64,000 nt of DNA from Bradyrhizobium sp. SZCCHNS1050 (lineage in GTDB: Bacteria > Pseudomonadota > Alphaproteobacteria > Rhizobiales > Xanthobacteraceae), in the NCBI RefSeq assembly GCF_032484785.1, contig NZ_JAUETR010000001.1, positions 2,049,501-2,113,500 of the forward strand, in the 5' to 3' direction. Below the pieces are notes generated by a model, which made no database searches, was not told the DNA's origin, and was given only the letters and a program-made list of their open reading frames with translations. Position numbers and translations under genes: made by a program. Position 1 is the stretch's first letter. Every line of letters starts with the position of its first letter. Below, piece after piece: positions 27,933-35,684 of the stretch.

Positions 27933-28865
27933 TCACGACCCTCGCCGCGTTGCTGCCTTGCCGGGACTGTCCCCCATCCGCTCGACCAGATAGTCCACGA
28001 ACACCCGAACACGCGCGGGCGTGTTGGCGCCGCCGACGAAGACGGCGTGAAAGACCTCCCTGTCGCCGGGATTGAACGCTTCGAGCAGCGGCACCAGCCG
28101 CCCCTCTGCGATCGCGTTGCCGAGGCTGAAATCGCCGACGCGGGCGATGCCGACGCCATCGAGCGCGAGCTGGCTGAGCGTGTCGCCGCTGTTGGCTTCG
28201 ACGGCGCCGCGCACCTTCAGCGCATAGTCGACGCCATCGCGGCGGAACGGCCACACCGGCTCGGCGCGGCGAAAGCTGAAGTTCAGGCAATTGTGGTTGT
28301 AGAGGTCTTCCGGCGCCTCCGGCACGCCCCAGCGCGCCAGGTAGTCGGGCGAGGCGACGATGGTGCGGCCGTTGTCGCCGAGGCGGCGCGCGGTGAGCGC
28401 GCTGTCGGGCAGCGGACCGCCGCGAATCGCGACGTCCGCCTGCCCCGCCGCCACGTCGACGAGCCCGTCGCTCAGATTGATGTCGACCAGGATGTTCGGA
28501 TAGCGCCGCACGAACTCGCCGAGCAGAGGGACGATGCAGACGCGGCCGTGCGAGAGGGCGGCGCTGACCCGGATGCGCCCGCGCGGCGCGCCCTGGTCTG
28601 CGATCGCCTGCTCGGCCTCGTCGAGGTCGGCGAGAATGCGACGGGCGGCCGCGAGATAGGACTGCCCCTCGGCGGTCAGCGTCAGCGCCCGCGTGCTTCG
28701 CAACAGCAGCCGCGCGCCAAGCCGCGCCTCGATGCGGTCGAGCGTCCGGCTCACAGCCGATGGCGTCAGCCCGAGACTGCGACCAGCGGCCGAGAAGCTG
28801 CCGCTGCCGGCGACGGCGCAGAACACTTCGAGATCCCTGGCACGATCCGCGCTGGCCAGTACCAT
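27933..28865 (-). CDS. LysR-family transcriptional regulator
   Basis: A 310-residue LysR regulator. The winged helix-turn-helix is at residues 10-68 (GSFSAAGRSLGLTPSAVSRTLDRIE). The substrate-binding domain follows, with the GDTLSQLALDGVGIARVGDF segment typical of the CrgA/AaeR-like subgroup. It is divergent from an exported alpha/beta hydrolase across about 100 bases, so that gene is its likely target. The inducer is unknown. It converges on the hybrid kinase gene with a gap of 14 bases. Confidence 0.87.
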   Translation of the reverse strand: MVLASADRARDLEVFCAVAGSGSFSAAGRSLGLTPSAVSRTLDRIEARLGARLLLRSTRALTLTAEGQSYLAAARRILADLDEAEQAIADQGAPRGRIRVSAALSHGRVCIVPLLGEFVRRYPNILVDINLSDGLVDVAAGQADVAIRGGPLPDSALTARRLGDNGRTIVASPDYLARWGVPEAPEDLYNHNCLNFSFRRAEPVWPFRRDGVDYALKVRGAVEANSGDTLSQLALDGVGIARVGDFSLGNAIAEGRLVPLLEAFNPGDREVFHAVFVGGANTPARVRVFVDYLVERMGDSPGKAATRRGS

Positions 28866-28968
28866 CTTTGCGTCCCGATCAAAAATCCTTGGCGCGGCTA
28901 CCCTCTAATACCGCGCACCTCCCTCGTCTAGCTTTGCGTGCATCAACACGCCCAATGAGGAGATCGCC

Positions 28969-29940
28969 ATGACCCTTCCCCGCCTGCTGCAACGAACCGC
29001 CCTCGCCGCCAGCGCGCTCACGATGCTGACCAGCGCCGCCCTCGCCGACGCAACCGACGCGCCCGGCAATTTCCCGAAGACCTTCCGCACCCAGGAGATC
29101 CCGACCAACGGCACCACGATCCATGTCCGCGTCGGCGGCAGCGGACCGGCGGTCGTCCTGCTGCACGGCTATGGCGACACCGGCGACATGTGGGTGCCGC
29201 TCGCCGCTAAGCTCGCCGAGAACCACACCGTGATCGTGCCCGACCTGCGCGGGCTCGGCCTGTCCGCCCGCGCCGACAGGGGCTTTGAGAAGGCCAACCA
29301 GGCCGAGGACATCACCGGCGTCATGGACGCGCTGGGCGCGCGCACCGCCGAGGTCGTGGCGCACGACATCGGCAACATGGTCGCCTATGCGCTGGCGGCG
29401 CGGCACGCCGACCGCGTGACCAAGCTGGTGCTGATGGATGCGCCGGTGCCGGGCATCGGCCCGTGGGAGGAGATCCTGAAGAACCCGCTGCTGTGGCACT
29501 TCCGCTTCGGCGGCCCCGACATGGAGCGCCTGGTGGAGGGGCGCGAGCGCATCTATCTCGACCGCTTCTGGAACGAGTTCTCGGCTAACCCTGCCCACTT
29601 CCCGGAGGCCGCGCGCGTCCATTACGCGCAGCTCTATGCCGGCCCGGGGCGGATGCATGCGGGCTTCAGCCAGTTCGCCGCCTTCGATCAGGACGCGATC
29701 GACAACCGCGCCTGGCTCGCGGCGCATGGCAAGCTGACGATGCCGGTGCTGGCGATCGGTGGCGCGGCGTCCTTCGGCCCGACCATGGCGGTGGTGGCAC
29801 GGGCCGGCGCGTCCAACGTGCAGGAGCAGGTCATCCCCGGCTCCGGCCATTGGCTGATGGAGGAGCAGCCGGCCGCGACGGTCGCTGCGATCGACGCCTT
29901 CCTCAACGGGCAGTCCGCCGCCACGCCGCCGCGCAACTGA
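28969..29940 (+). CDS. Exported alpha/beta hydrolase with Asp nucleophile (epoxide hydrolase/dehalogenase-like)
   Basis: A 323-residue protein with a signal peptide (MTLPRLLQRTALAASALTML, cleavage near ALADA). The oxyanion motif HGYGDTGDMW is near residue 66. The nucleophile elbow AHDIGNMVAY has Asp in place of Ser, which is characteristic of epoxide hydrolases and haloacetate or haloalkane dehalogenases. The catalytic histidine is in GSGHWLMEEQP. It is periplasmic by prediction. It is divergent from the LysR gene and followed after 26 bases by a broken second hydrolase gene. Confidence 0.85.
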   Translation: MTLPRLLQRTALAASALTMLTSAALADATDAPGNFPKTFRTQEIPTNGTTIHVRVGGSGPAVVLLHGYGDTGDMWVPLAAKLAENHTVIVPDLRGLGLSARADRGFEKANQAEDITGVMDALGARTAEVVAHDIGNMVAYALAARHADRVTKLVLMDAPVPGIGPWEEILKNPLLWHFRFGGPDMERLVEGRERIYLDRFWNEFSANPAHFPEAARVHYAQLYAGPGRMHAGFSQFAAFDQDAIDNRAWLAAHGKLTMPVLAIGGAASFGPTMAVVARAGASNVQEQVIPGSGHWLMEEQPAATVAAIDAFLNGQSAATPPRN

Positions 29941-29966
29941 TCCAACGCAGCAGAAGGGCGCCGATC

Positions 29967-30270
29967 ATGTCGACCCACACATGCGATGATGCGATCGGCG
30001 GGGCCAACGCCTCGCAAAGGCGCGCGATCATCTTCATCCACGGCCTGTGGCTGAAGCCCGGCTCGTGGGATCGGTGGGTCGAGCTGTTCGACGCCGCCGG
30101 CTACGCCGGGTTGGCGCCCGGCTGGCCGGCGGAGATGGGTGGCGCCGCCGCGCCCGAAACCATCGGCGAGGTAGCGGCGCACTTCGCCGCGATCGCGGGC
30201 GCACTCGACCGGCGCCCCGCCCTCATCGGCCATTCCTTCGGCGGCCTGATCGCGCAGATCCTCGTACGCA
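29967..30270 (+). pseudogene. Truncated alpha/beta hydrolase, 5' part only
   Basis: From ATG 29967 (after AGAAGGGCG) the frame encodes the first half of an alpha/beta hydrolase: IIFIHGLWLKPGSWDRW carries the oxyanion HG motif and IGHSFGGLIAQIL the nucleophile elbow. Near 30270 the hydrolase character stops; the frame runs on through foreign sequence to a TAG at 30341. The acid and histidine residues and the rest of the fold are absent, so the gene is dead. The cut was made by the rearrangement that brought in the lower-G+C segment to its right. Confidence 0.75.
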
Positions 30271-30615
30271 AAGGCAGTTGCTTCGGACGACAGGTTCAAG
30301 GCTCCCAATGTGGAATGGGACTTCGTTGCAATATCGAATAGCTTGACTCGCGACGCCGAAATTGAGACGCGCCAGACTGGCAAAGCACGCGGCTTAGTGG
30401 CCGAGTATGACGAGCCGAAGGTTCGAGTTTGGGTAAAGACCTGGGGTCAGATAATCTCGGAATCCGAAGGTCGCCTAACATTTTACAAGCGACGCCTGGA
30501 GTACAAGGCCAATGACGTAGAAGCACTTCGATATCTGCGAACGGTCAATCCCAATTATCTTAGCGACGAAGTGAGGGAGGAGATTGCTACACTCGATCTC
30601 AAAGATCAGGTCTAG
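30271..30615 (+). pseudogene. 3' remnant of a large ATP-binding protein (GHKL-ATPase type), foreign
   Basis: Read in the frame that ends at TAG 30615, the segment gives about 114 residues: AVASDDRFKAPNVEWDFVAISN, then VRVWVKTWGQIISE and NPNYLSDEVREEI. These resemble the C-terminal end of large prokaryotic ATP-binding proteins with an N-terminal GHKL ATPase domain, which often end with a DpRF..W.F..isN stretch and VWVKTW. That assignment is from memory and tentative. The reading continues left of the first in-frame GTG (30310) up to the junction, showing that it is a fragment. G+C is lower than around it (29 of 60 bases at 30481-30540). Confidence 0.5.
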
Positions 30616-30857
30616 CCGACCGGATTGATGTACGGACCAACAAGGCGTCACTTGCTCCACAAGACTGGAAGGCCTCGGTAACAGTCCAACAAAACTCAAC
30701 GTCGCAAACCTCGCGGCAGGGCGCCTCGGCACACCTGCGGAATCTTACCGTGGCTTTGGGGAGACTTGCACGGAGATGGGCCTAAGCGAAGCTTGCGCAC
30801 TTTGCTCTGCGTCCCCCTAGATACAGACTTTCTTTTTCCCCGAAATCGTGCTACCCC
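30616..30857. other. Unassigned lower-G+C stretch
   Basis: Between the ATPase remnant and the dispersed repeat lie about 240 bases with no convincing gene on either strand. They include a T-rich run (TTTCTTTTTCCCC, near 30828-30840). They probably belong to the same imported segment as the remnant. Confidence 0.4.
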
Positions 30858-31120
30858 TTGAGTCGTCCCGTGCTCGTCATGAGGGGCGCTTCGCGATCGT
30901 CACGAACGTGGGGTGCGGGACGCGGTGGGCGCGTCGGGTCGCAGCGTGATCATTCATGCCGACGAACGATCCGGCGCGCACGGTCAAGCCGTGTGGTCCT
31001 GGCATCCCGGTGCTGATGCCAAGTCGGTGACGACGATGTTGCCGACGACGGGGGCAAGAACGCCGGTCCCCGGGGAGAGCTCGGAGCAGCCGTCAAAACC
31101 ATCGCGCAGGGAGGGCCGGG
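30858..31120 (+). repeat. Dispersed structured repeat, copy 1, left part (split by IS30)
   Basis: The sequence from CTTGAGTCGTCCCGTGCTCG to GCGCAGGGAGGGCCGGG is matched, with many substitutions, by the reverse complement of about 45298-45535. Shared blocks include GAGGGGCG, CGTCACG, GTGTGGTCCTG / GCGTGGTCCTG, and CCATCGCGCAGGGA. It continues after the IS element at 32549. The last 17 bases form the left arm of a long stem whose partner is at 32622-32638. Confidence 0.7.
31118..31120. repeat. Target-site duplication GGG (left)
   Basis: GGG immediately left of the IS end at 31121 matches GGG at 32549-32551 immediately right of the other end. A 3-bp duplication is in the usual range for the IS30 family. 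Confidence 0.65.
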
Positions 31121-31147
31121 GGCGGGCTCAAGCGGTGGTCGCAACAC
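31121..31147 (+). repeat. IS30 terminal inverted repeat, left
   Basis: This end pairs with 32522-32548. About 21 of 27 positions are identical, with mismatches at positions 6, 7, 12, 13 and 17. The transposase stop codon lies inside it. Confidence 0.8.
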
Positions 31148-32504
31148 CAAGTGTTTTCATTCGTGACAGCAGCTCGTCAAGCGCTTCTGCTGGAGTTTTC
31201 CATCCTAGCGTCTTTCTCGGTCGGGAATTGAGCGCTGCGGCCACGGCGGCGATCTCGTCAGCATCGTAGACGCTCAGATCGGTACCTTTCGGGAAGTACT
31301 GCCGCAGCAGGCCATTCGTGTTCTCGTTCGTGCCACGTTGCCAGGGGCTTCTTGGATCGCAGAAGTAGATCTGAAGGTCTGTATCGATCTTGAGGTCACT
31401 GTGTTGAGCCATTTCGGTCCCCTGATCCCAGGTTAGCGAGCGGCGGAGTTCTTTGGGCAAGGTGACGATGGTGCGCGTGATCGCATCGCGTACCGCTTCA
31501 GCTCCGTGTCCGGAGAGCGCAGGCCCATCCTTCGTACGTGGGCCATCGTCAAACCCCGGCAGCCGTGGAAGGTGCAGGAGCATTGTAAACCGCGTGCTGC
31601 GTTCGACCAGCGTGCCGATTGCCGAGCTGGCGGAGCCGACGATCAGATCTCCTTCCCAATGTCCCGGCACAGCTCGATCCGCGACTTCGGCCGGACGCTC
31701 ACTGATCATGATCTCTGGCGATATGAAGCCTTTGCTGCGCTTCCGCGTACGCGCTCGGGGCACGCGCAGCGCACGTCCCGTTCGCAAACAGGACGACAAC
31801 TCGCGTTTCAGCGCTCCTCGGCCCTGAACAAAAAGCGCCTGGTAAATGGCTTCGTGGCTGATGCGCATCGCCTCGTCATCCGGGAAGTCGATCGGTAAGC
31901 GCCGGGCAATCTGCTCGGGACTCCACGCTTTCGTCCACCCCTGATCCTGGCTAGAGCCCGCACGACCGGCCTTCCGCCGAACGCCGCCTGGAGGTGCGAC
32001 AAACCCTGCAAGCCGCTCTTCAACATAAGCGCGCAAGGCGGCGTTGCTTGCAAGCTTGCTCGGCTTAGGACGCCGGGCCGATCGATCTGCATGCCACTGG
32101 GCGGCCGTCGCCCGATAGGCCATCTTGCCGCCGTGCGTGGCCGCATTGCGATCGAGTTCACGGGAGATGGTCGAGGGAGATCGATTGAGACGCCGCGCTA
32201 TCTCTCGTACAGAATGGCGCTGCGCATTCAGCAGCGCAATCTCTTCGCGCTCAGAAAAAGAGAGGTGCCGTCCGGAGAGCGGCTTCGCTGAAGGTCGGAA
32301 CATTGCCGGTGCCACGCCGCCCGCTTTTCGAAATAATCGGGGGCCGACAGCATCCGATAATCCAGCAGCCAGCGCAGCATTCTCGCTGTTCAACCCAGCG
32401 GCAATCCCACGCCAAAATTTCTGCTGTTCCGCACGCCCCGCAACTGGTGGGCGCCCCAATGATCCCAGCTTGCCCCGCGTTGACCGTTTCTTTCGAATGC
32501 CCAT
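31128..32504 (-). CDS. IS30-family transposase
   Basis: The ATG at 32504 follows GAGGAGG with ideal spacing and gives 458 residues; a TTG further upstream lies inside the terminal repeat and is less likely. An N-terminal helix-turn-helix is present (HLSFSEREEIALLNAQ, then SVREIARRLNRSPSTISREL), typical of IS30. The DDE catalytic domain shows PGHWEGDLIVG (first Asp), LTWDQGTEMAQH (second Asp) and NENTNGLLRQYFPKGTDLS (Glu). The enzyme cuts and joins the ends of its own element. The gene appears intact. Confidence 0.93.
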   Translation of the reverse strand: MGIRKKRSTRGKLGSLGRPPVAGRAEQQKFWRGIAAGLNSENAALAAGLSDAVGPRLFRKAGGVAPAMFRPSAKPLSGRHLSFSEREEIALLNAQRHSVREIARRLNRSPSTISRELDRNAATHGGKMAYRATAAQWHADRSARRPKPSKLASNAALRAYVEERLAGFVAPPGGVRRKAGRAGSSQDQGWTKAWSPEQIARRLPIDFPDDEAMRISHEAIYQALFVQGRGALKRELSSCLRTGRALRVPRARTRKRSKGFISPEIMISERPAEVADRAVPGHWEGDLIVGSASSAIGTLVERSTRFTMLLHLPRLPGFDDGPRTKDGPALSGHGAEAVRDAITRTIVTLPKELRRSLTWDQGTEMAQHSDLKIDTDLQIYFCDPRSPWQRGTNENTNGLLRQYFPKGTDLSVYDADEIAAVAAALNSRPRKTLGWKTPAEALDELLSRMKTLGVATTA

Positions 32505-32521
32505 CGCAACCTCCTCATCGA

Positions 32522-32548
32522 GTGTTGCGACGACCAATTGAATCCGCC
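32522..32548 (-). repeat. IS30 terminal inverted repeat, right
   Basis: Inverted partner of 31121-31147. It is followed directly by the right GGG copy (32549-32551) and the continuation of the interrupted repeat. Confidence 0.8.
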
Positions 32549-32715
32549 GGGTGTGTTCGGCCAGACCTGTGGTGACTGCCGCCTGCTTTTTTCTGCAGGC
32601 GGGCCACGGGCGCGGCCAGCGCCCGGCCTTCCCTGCGCCCTCTGTTCAAGAGGGTGGATGATCGGCAAAGCTCGGACGCGCGATGCGCCGCGAGGCCGTG
32701 AAGGTGTGTCGCGAG
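32549..32715 (+). repeat. Dispersed structured repeat, copy 1, right part
   Basis: It continues the element interrupted at 31120. An inner hairpin, CCGCCTGC (32579-32586) with GCAGGCGG (32595-32602), is followed by the right arm CCCGGCCTTCCCTGCGC (32622-32638), which pairs with 31104-31120 once the IS is removed. The tail (GCAAAGCTCGG, CGCGCCGCGAG-like blocks) also matches the copy near 45.1 kb. Confidence 0.75.
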
Positions 32716-32813
32716 TGAAGCAGAAGGCGTGCGGAATGGACGCTGTCCACATACACTGCAAGACGGCATCAAGCGCCGGCCAATGGCGCCTCCGGCAGAC
32801 CGCTGCGGGGTGT

Positions 32814-32855
32814 CGTCATTCCGGGGCGGCTCGCAGAGCCGAACCCGGAATGACG
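32814..32855. repeat. Palindromic intergenic repeat, family A, copy 4 (short)
   Basis: CGTCATTCCGGGGCGGCTC, GCAG, and GAGCCGAACCCGGAATGACG form a single hairpin 23 bp downstream of the response-regulator stop, so it may act as its 3' hairpin. Confidence 0.75.
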
Positions 32856-32878
32856 ACTCATCCAGATTTTCCCGTCGC

Positions 32879-33553
32879 TTACTTCCCCGTCGGCGCGTCC
32901 TGCCGCCAGGCGCTGCCCGCGATCTTCGCCGCCGCAATCACCGCCTGCGTCCGGCTCTCGACACCGAGCTTCTGCAGGATGGCCGACACATGCGCCTTGA
33001 TGGTCGCCTCGGAGACACCGAGCTCGTAGGCGATCTGCTTGTTGAGCAGCCCCTGCGACAGCATCATCAGCACCCGCACCTGCTGCGGGGTCAGCGTCAC
33101 CAGACGGTCGCGCAGCCTGGTCATCTCCGGATCGGCGCCGGCCGCCAAGTCCGTGTCGGGCGGCACCCAGACGTCGCCGTCCATCACCTTCTTGATGGCA
33201 TCGCGCAGCGTGTCGACGCCGAACCGCTTCGGGATGAAGCCGGAGGCGCCGAAATCGAGCGAGCGGCGGATCGTCGCGCCATCGTCGCTCGCCGACACGA
33301 TGACGACCGGGATCGCCGGATATTGCGCGCGCAGATAGATCAGGCCCGAGAAGCCGGAGATGCCGGGCATGGTGAGGTCGAGAAGTACGAGATCGACCTC
33401 GGAATCCTTTTCCAGCAGCGCGGTGAGGTCCTCGAACGAACCGGCCTCGTCGACCACGGCCTCCGCGAGCACGCTCGCGACCGCCTGCCGCAAAGCGTTG
33501 CGGAACAGCGGGTGATCATCGGCAATGACGAGATGGGTGCTGGCAGCCGCCAT
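32879..33553 (-). CDS. NarL/FixJ-family response regulator
   Basis: From ATG 33553 the protein has 224 residues. It has a receiver domain (acidic pair in VIADDHPLFR, phospho-Asp in LVLLDLTMPG, Lys in PKRF) followed by a LuxR-type helix-turn-helix (LTPQQVRVLMMLSQGLLNKQIAYEL, then SEATIKAHVSAIL). No cognate kinase is adjacent. The hybrid kinase at 24400-27918 is of a class often paired with such regulators. It is divergent from an MHS transporter gene, its most likely target. The frame upstream of 33553 is not protein-like. Confidence 0.88.
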   Translation of the reverse strand: MAAASTHLVIADDHPLFRNALRQAVASVLAEAVVDEAGSFEDLTALLEKDSEVDLVLLDLTMPGISGFSGLIYLRAQYPAIPVVIVSASDDGATIRRSLDFGASGFIPKRFGVDTLRDAIKKVMDGDVWVPPDTDLAAGADPEMTRLRDRLVTLTPQQVRVLMMLSQGLLNKQIAYELGVSEATIKAHVSAILQKLGVESRTQAVIAAAKIAGSAWRQDAPTGK

Positions 33554-33731
33554 GAATCCAGACTTGACCTTGCGAGACCGACGACGTGCTGCAACTGCAC
33601 GCGCCCGGTTTTCCGGAAATACTCGCCCGGCCACCGGTTGCATGCAAGCGTCCAATTCCACTTGCAGGGAAGGCGGTTAATCCGAACCTTGTGCAACGCA
33701 ACATCGGTAGCGCGACGGCCGCTCACCGAAC

Positions 33732-33745
33732 TTGATCCGGCGCAA
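33732..33745. promoter_or_regulatory. Putative FixK2/FNR-type binding site
   Basis: TTGATCCGGCGCAA fits the FixK2 consensus TTG(A/C)-N6-(G/T)CAA. It lies between the divergent response-regulator and MHS-transporter genes, about 160 bp before the transporter start and 180 bp before the regulator start. It would link one or both to low oxygen. Confidence 0.45.
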
Positions 33746-33905
33746 TGTCCCCATCTTTCCCGCGCGCCGCAGAGGGCAGAGCCGAAAGTCGTATTGGGGC
33801 GGGTTTCACTGCAATGTTACTGAAGAGCAAGGTCTCCGCGACCTGCGCCGTCCAAGTCCGGCATGCGGAGGCGAAAGCCATCATCACAACAATCATGGGG
33901 AGCGA

Positions 33906-35576
33906 ATGCCGATGTCAACAATGGTAGCCACACAAGCGAGATCGGGAGGCATGACGAAGGACGAACGCTTCGTCATTCTGGCCTCCTCTCTCGGCACCGT
34001 CTTCGAGTGGTACGACTTCTATCTTTACGGGTCGCTGGCCTCGATCATCGGCGCGCAGTTCTTCAGCGGCTATCCGGCAGCCACCCGCGACATTTTCGCA
34101 CTGCTCGCGTTCGCCGCCGGCTTCCTGGTCCGCCCGTTCGGCGCGATCGTGTTCGGCCGCATCGGCGACATCGTCGGCCGCAAATACACCTTCCTGGTCA
34201 CGATCCTGATCATGGGCCTGTCGACCTTCATCGTCGGCCTGCTGCCGAACGCCGAGACCATCGGCTTCGCGGCACCGGTGATCCTGATCGGCCTGCGCCT
34301 GCTGCAGGGCCTCGCGCTCGGCGGCGAGTATGGCGGCGCCGCGACCTATGTCGCCGAGCACGCCCCGATGGGCAAGCGCGGCTACTACACCTCCTTCATC
34401 CAGACGACGGCGACGATGGGCCTGTTCCTGTCGCTGCTGGTCATCCTGTTCACCCGCACCATCATCGGCGAGGCCGACTTCGCCAAATGGGGCTGGCGCA
34501 TTCCGTTCCTGGTCTCCGTGCTGCTGCTCGGCGTCTCCGTCTGGATCCGTCTGCGCCTGAACGAATCGCCCGTGTTCCAGAAGATGAAGGACGAGGGCAA
34601 GAGCTCGAAGGCGCCGCTGACGGAAGCGTTCGCGAACTGGGGCAACGCCAAGATCGTGTTGCTGGCGCTGATCGGCGCCACGATGGGCCAGGGCGTGGTC
34701 TGGTACACCGGCCAGTTCTACGCGCTGTTCTTCCTGCAATCGATCCTGAAGGTCGATGGCTACACCGCCAACCTGCTGATCGCCTGGTCGCTGCTGCTCG
34801 GCACCGGCTTCTTCATCGTGTTCGGCATGCTGTCCGACAAGATCGGCCGCAAGCCGATCATCATGGGCGGCTGCCTGATCGCGGCACTGACCTTCTTCCC
34901 GATCTTCAAGATGATCACCACCAACGCCAATCCGGCGCTGGAGAAGGCGATCGAGGCGACGAAGGTGGAAGTGGTGGCTGATCCCGCCGGCTGCGGCGAT
35001 CTGTTCAACCCGGTCGGCACCCGCGTCTTCACCGCGCCTTGCGACACCGCCCGCGCCTTCCTGGCCCAGTCCTCGGTCAGGTACTCGACCGTTTATGGCC
35101 CGGCCGGCTCCGGCGTGAAGGTCACCTTCAACGGCAAGGAAGTGCCCTACACCGATGCGAAGACCAGCAACCCGGCGCTGACGGCCGCGATCGGCGAGGC
35201 CGGCTATCCGAAGGCGGGTGACGCCGGGATCGTCAAGATGGCGCATCCGTTCGACATCTTCCGTCCGCAGGTGGCCGCCATCATCGGTCTGCTGTTCATC
35301 CTGGTGATCTTCGTCACCATGGTGTACGGCCCGATCGCCGCGATGCTGGTCGAGCTGTTCCCGACCAAGATCCGCTACACCTCGATGTCGCTGCCGTATC
35401 ACATCGGCAACGGCTGGTTCGGCGGCCTCCTGCCCGCAACCGCCTTCGCGATCGTGGCCTCGACCGGCGATATCTATGCCGGCCTGTGGTACCCGATCTT
35501 CTTCGCCGTGATCACTGCGGTGGTCGGCTTCCTGTTCCTGCCGGAAACCAAGGACGTCGACATCCAGGCCAATTGA
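33906..35576 (+). CDS. MHS-family MFS transporter with large inserted loop
   Basis: A 556-residue inner-membrane symporter-like protein of the metabolite:H+ symporter family. The start ATG 33906 follows GGGGAG. N-terminal TMs begin with SSLGTVFEWYDFYLYG, typical of MHS. The loop 2-3 motif is FGRIGDIVGRKYTF, and the second half repeats it as MLSDKIGRKPIIMGG. About 110 residues at 336-449, containing a cysteine pair (PAGCGDLF and TAPCDTA), interrupt the second half; most MHS proteins lack this. The last helices return with FRPQVAAIIGLLF. Probably imports an organic acid. Confidence 0.85.
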   Translation: MPMSTMVATQARSGGMTKDERFVILASSLGTVFEWYDFYLYGSLASIIGAQFFSGYPAATRDIFALLAFAAGFLVRPFGAIVFGRIGDIVGRKYTFLVTILIMGLSTFIVGLLPNAETIGFAAPVILIGLRLLQGLALGGEYGGAATYVAEHAPMGKRGYYTSFIQTTATMGLFLSLLVILFTRTIIGEADFAKWGWRIPFLVSVLLLGVSVWIRLRLNESPVFQKMKDEGKSSKAPLTEAFANWGNAKIVLLALIGATMGQGVVWYTGQFYALFFLQSILKVDGYTANLLIAWSLLLGTGFFIVFGMLSDKIGRKPIIMGGCLIAALTFFPIFKMITTNANPALEKAIEATKVEVVADPAGCGDLFNPVGTRVFTAPCDTARAFLAQSSVRYSTVYGPAGSGVKVTFNGKEVPYTDAKTSNPALTAAIGEAGYPKAGDAGIVKMAHPFDIFRPQVAAIIGLLFILVIFVTMVYGPIAAMLVELFPTKIRYTSMSLPYHIGNGWFGGLLPATAFAIVASTGDIYAGLWYPIFFAVITAVVGFLFLPETKDVDIQAN

Positions 35577-35622
35577 TCACGAGGCGAGCGGCACCCCGCT
35601 CGCATCTGCCTCCAACGACGAG

Positions 35623-35646
35623 CGGCCGCGGATCACTCCGCGGCCG
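35623..35646 (+). terminator. Hairpin downstream of the MHS transporter
   Basis: CGGCCGCGGA, loop TCAC, TCCGCGGCCG make a perfect 10-bp stem about 45 bases after the stop. The following TTCCGCATTTC is only modestly T-rich. It may serve both the transporter and the convergent yjbQ-like gene. Confidence 0.55.
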
Positions 35647-35684
35647 TTCCGCATTTCAGACCCGCGGGTTTTCTCTTTATGGCC

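Larger units (their letters stand above)
31121..32548 (-). mobile_element. Complete IS30-family insertion sequence, 1428 bp
   Basis: The element is bounded by imperfect 27-bp inverted repeats. The left end starts GGCGGGCTCAAGCGG and the right end, read inwards, GGCGGATTCAATTGG; both then reach GTCGCAACAC. It carries one full-length transposase gene on the minus strand and is flanked by GGG duplications. All of these are visible directly. The intact ends, intact gene and matching duplication suggest a recent, possibly still active insertion. It lies inside the dispersed repeat. Confidence 0.85.

Noticed and set aside
30913..31120. A plus-strand frame beginning MRDAVGASGRSVIIHADERS as a possible gene
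   Set aside because: It lies within the dispersed repeat, is interrupted by the IS element, and the other repeat copy does not preserve the frame. I treat it as repeat DNA that is often over-annotated.
29967..33553. A defence or toxin system in the disturbed region
   Set aside because: Only a 3' ATPase-like remnant and an IS30 element can be supported. No intact effector, toxin or antitoxin gene is present.
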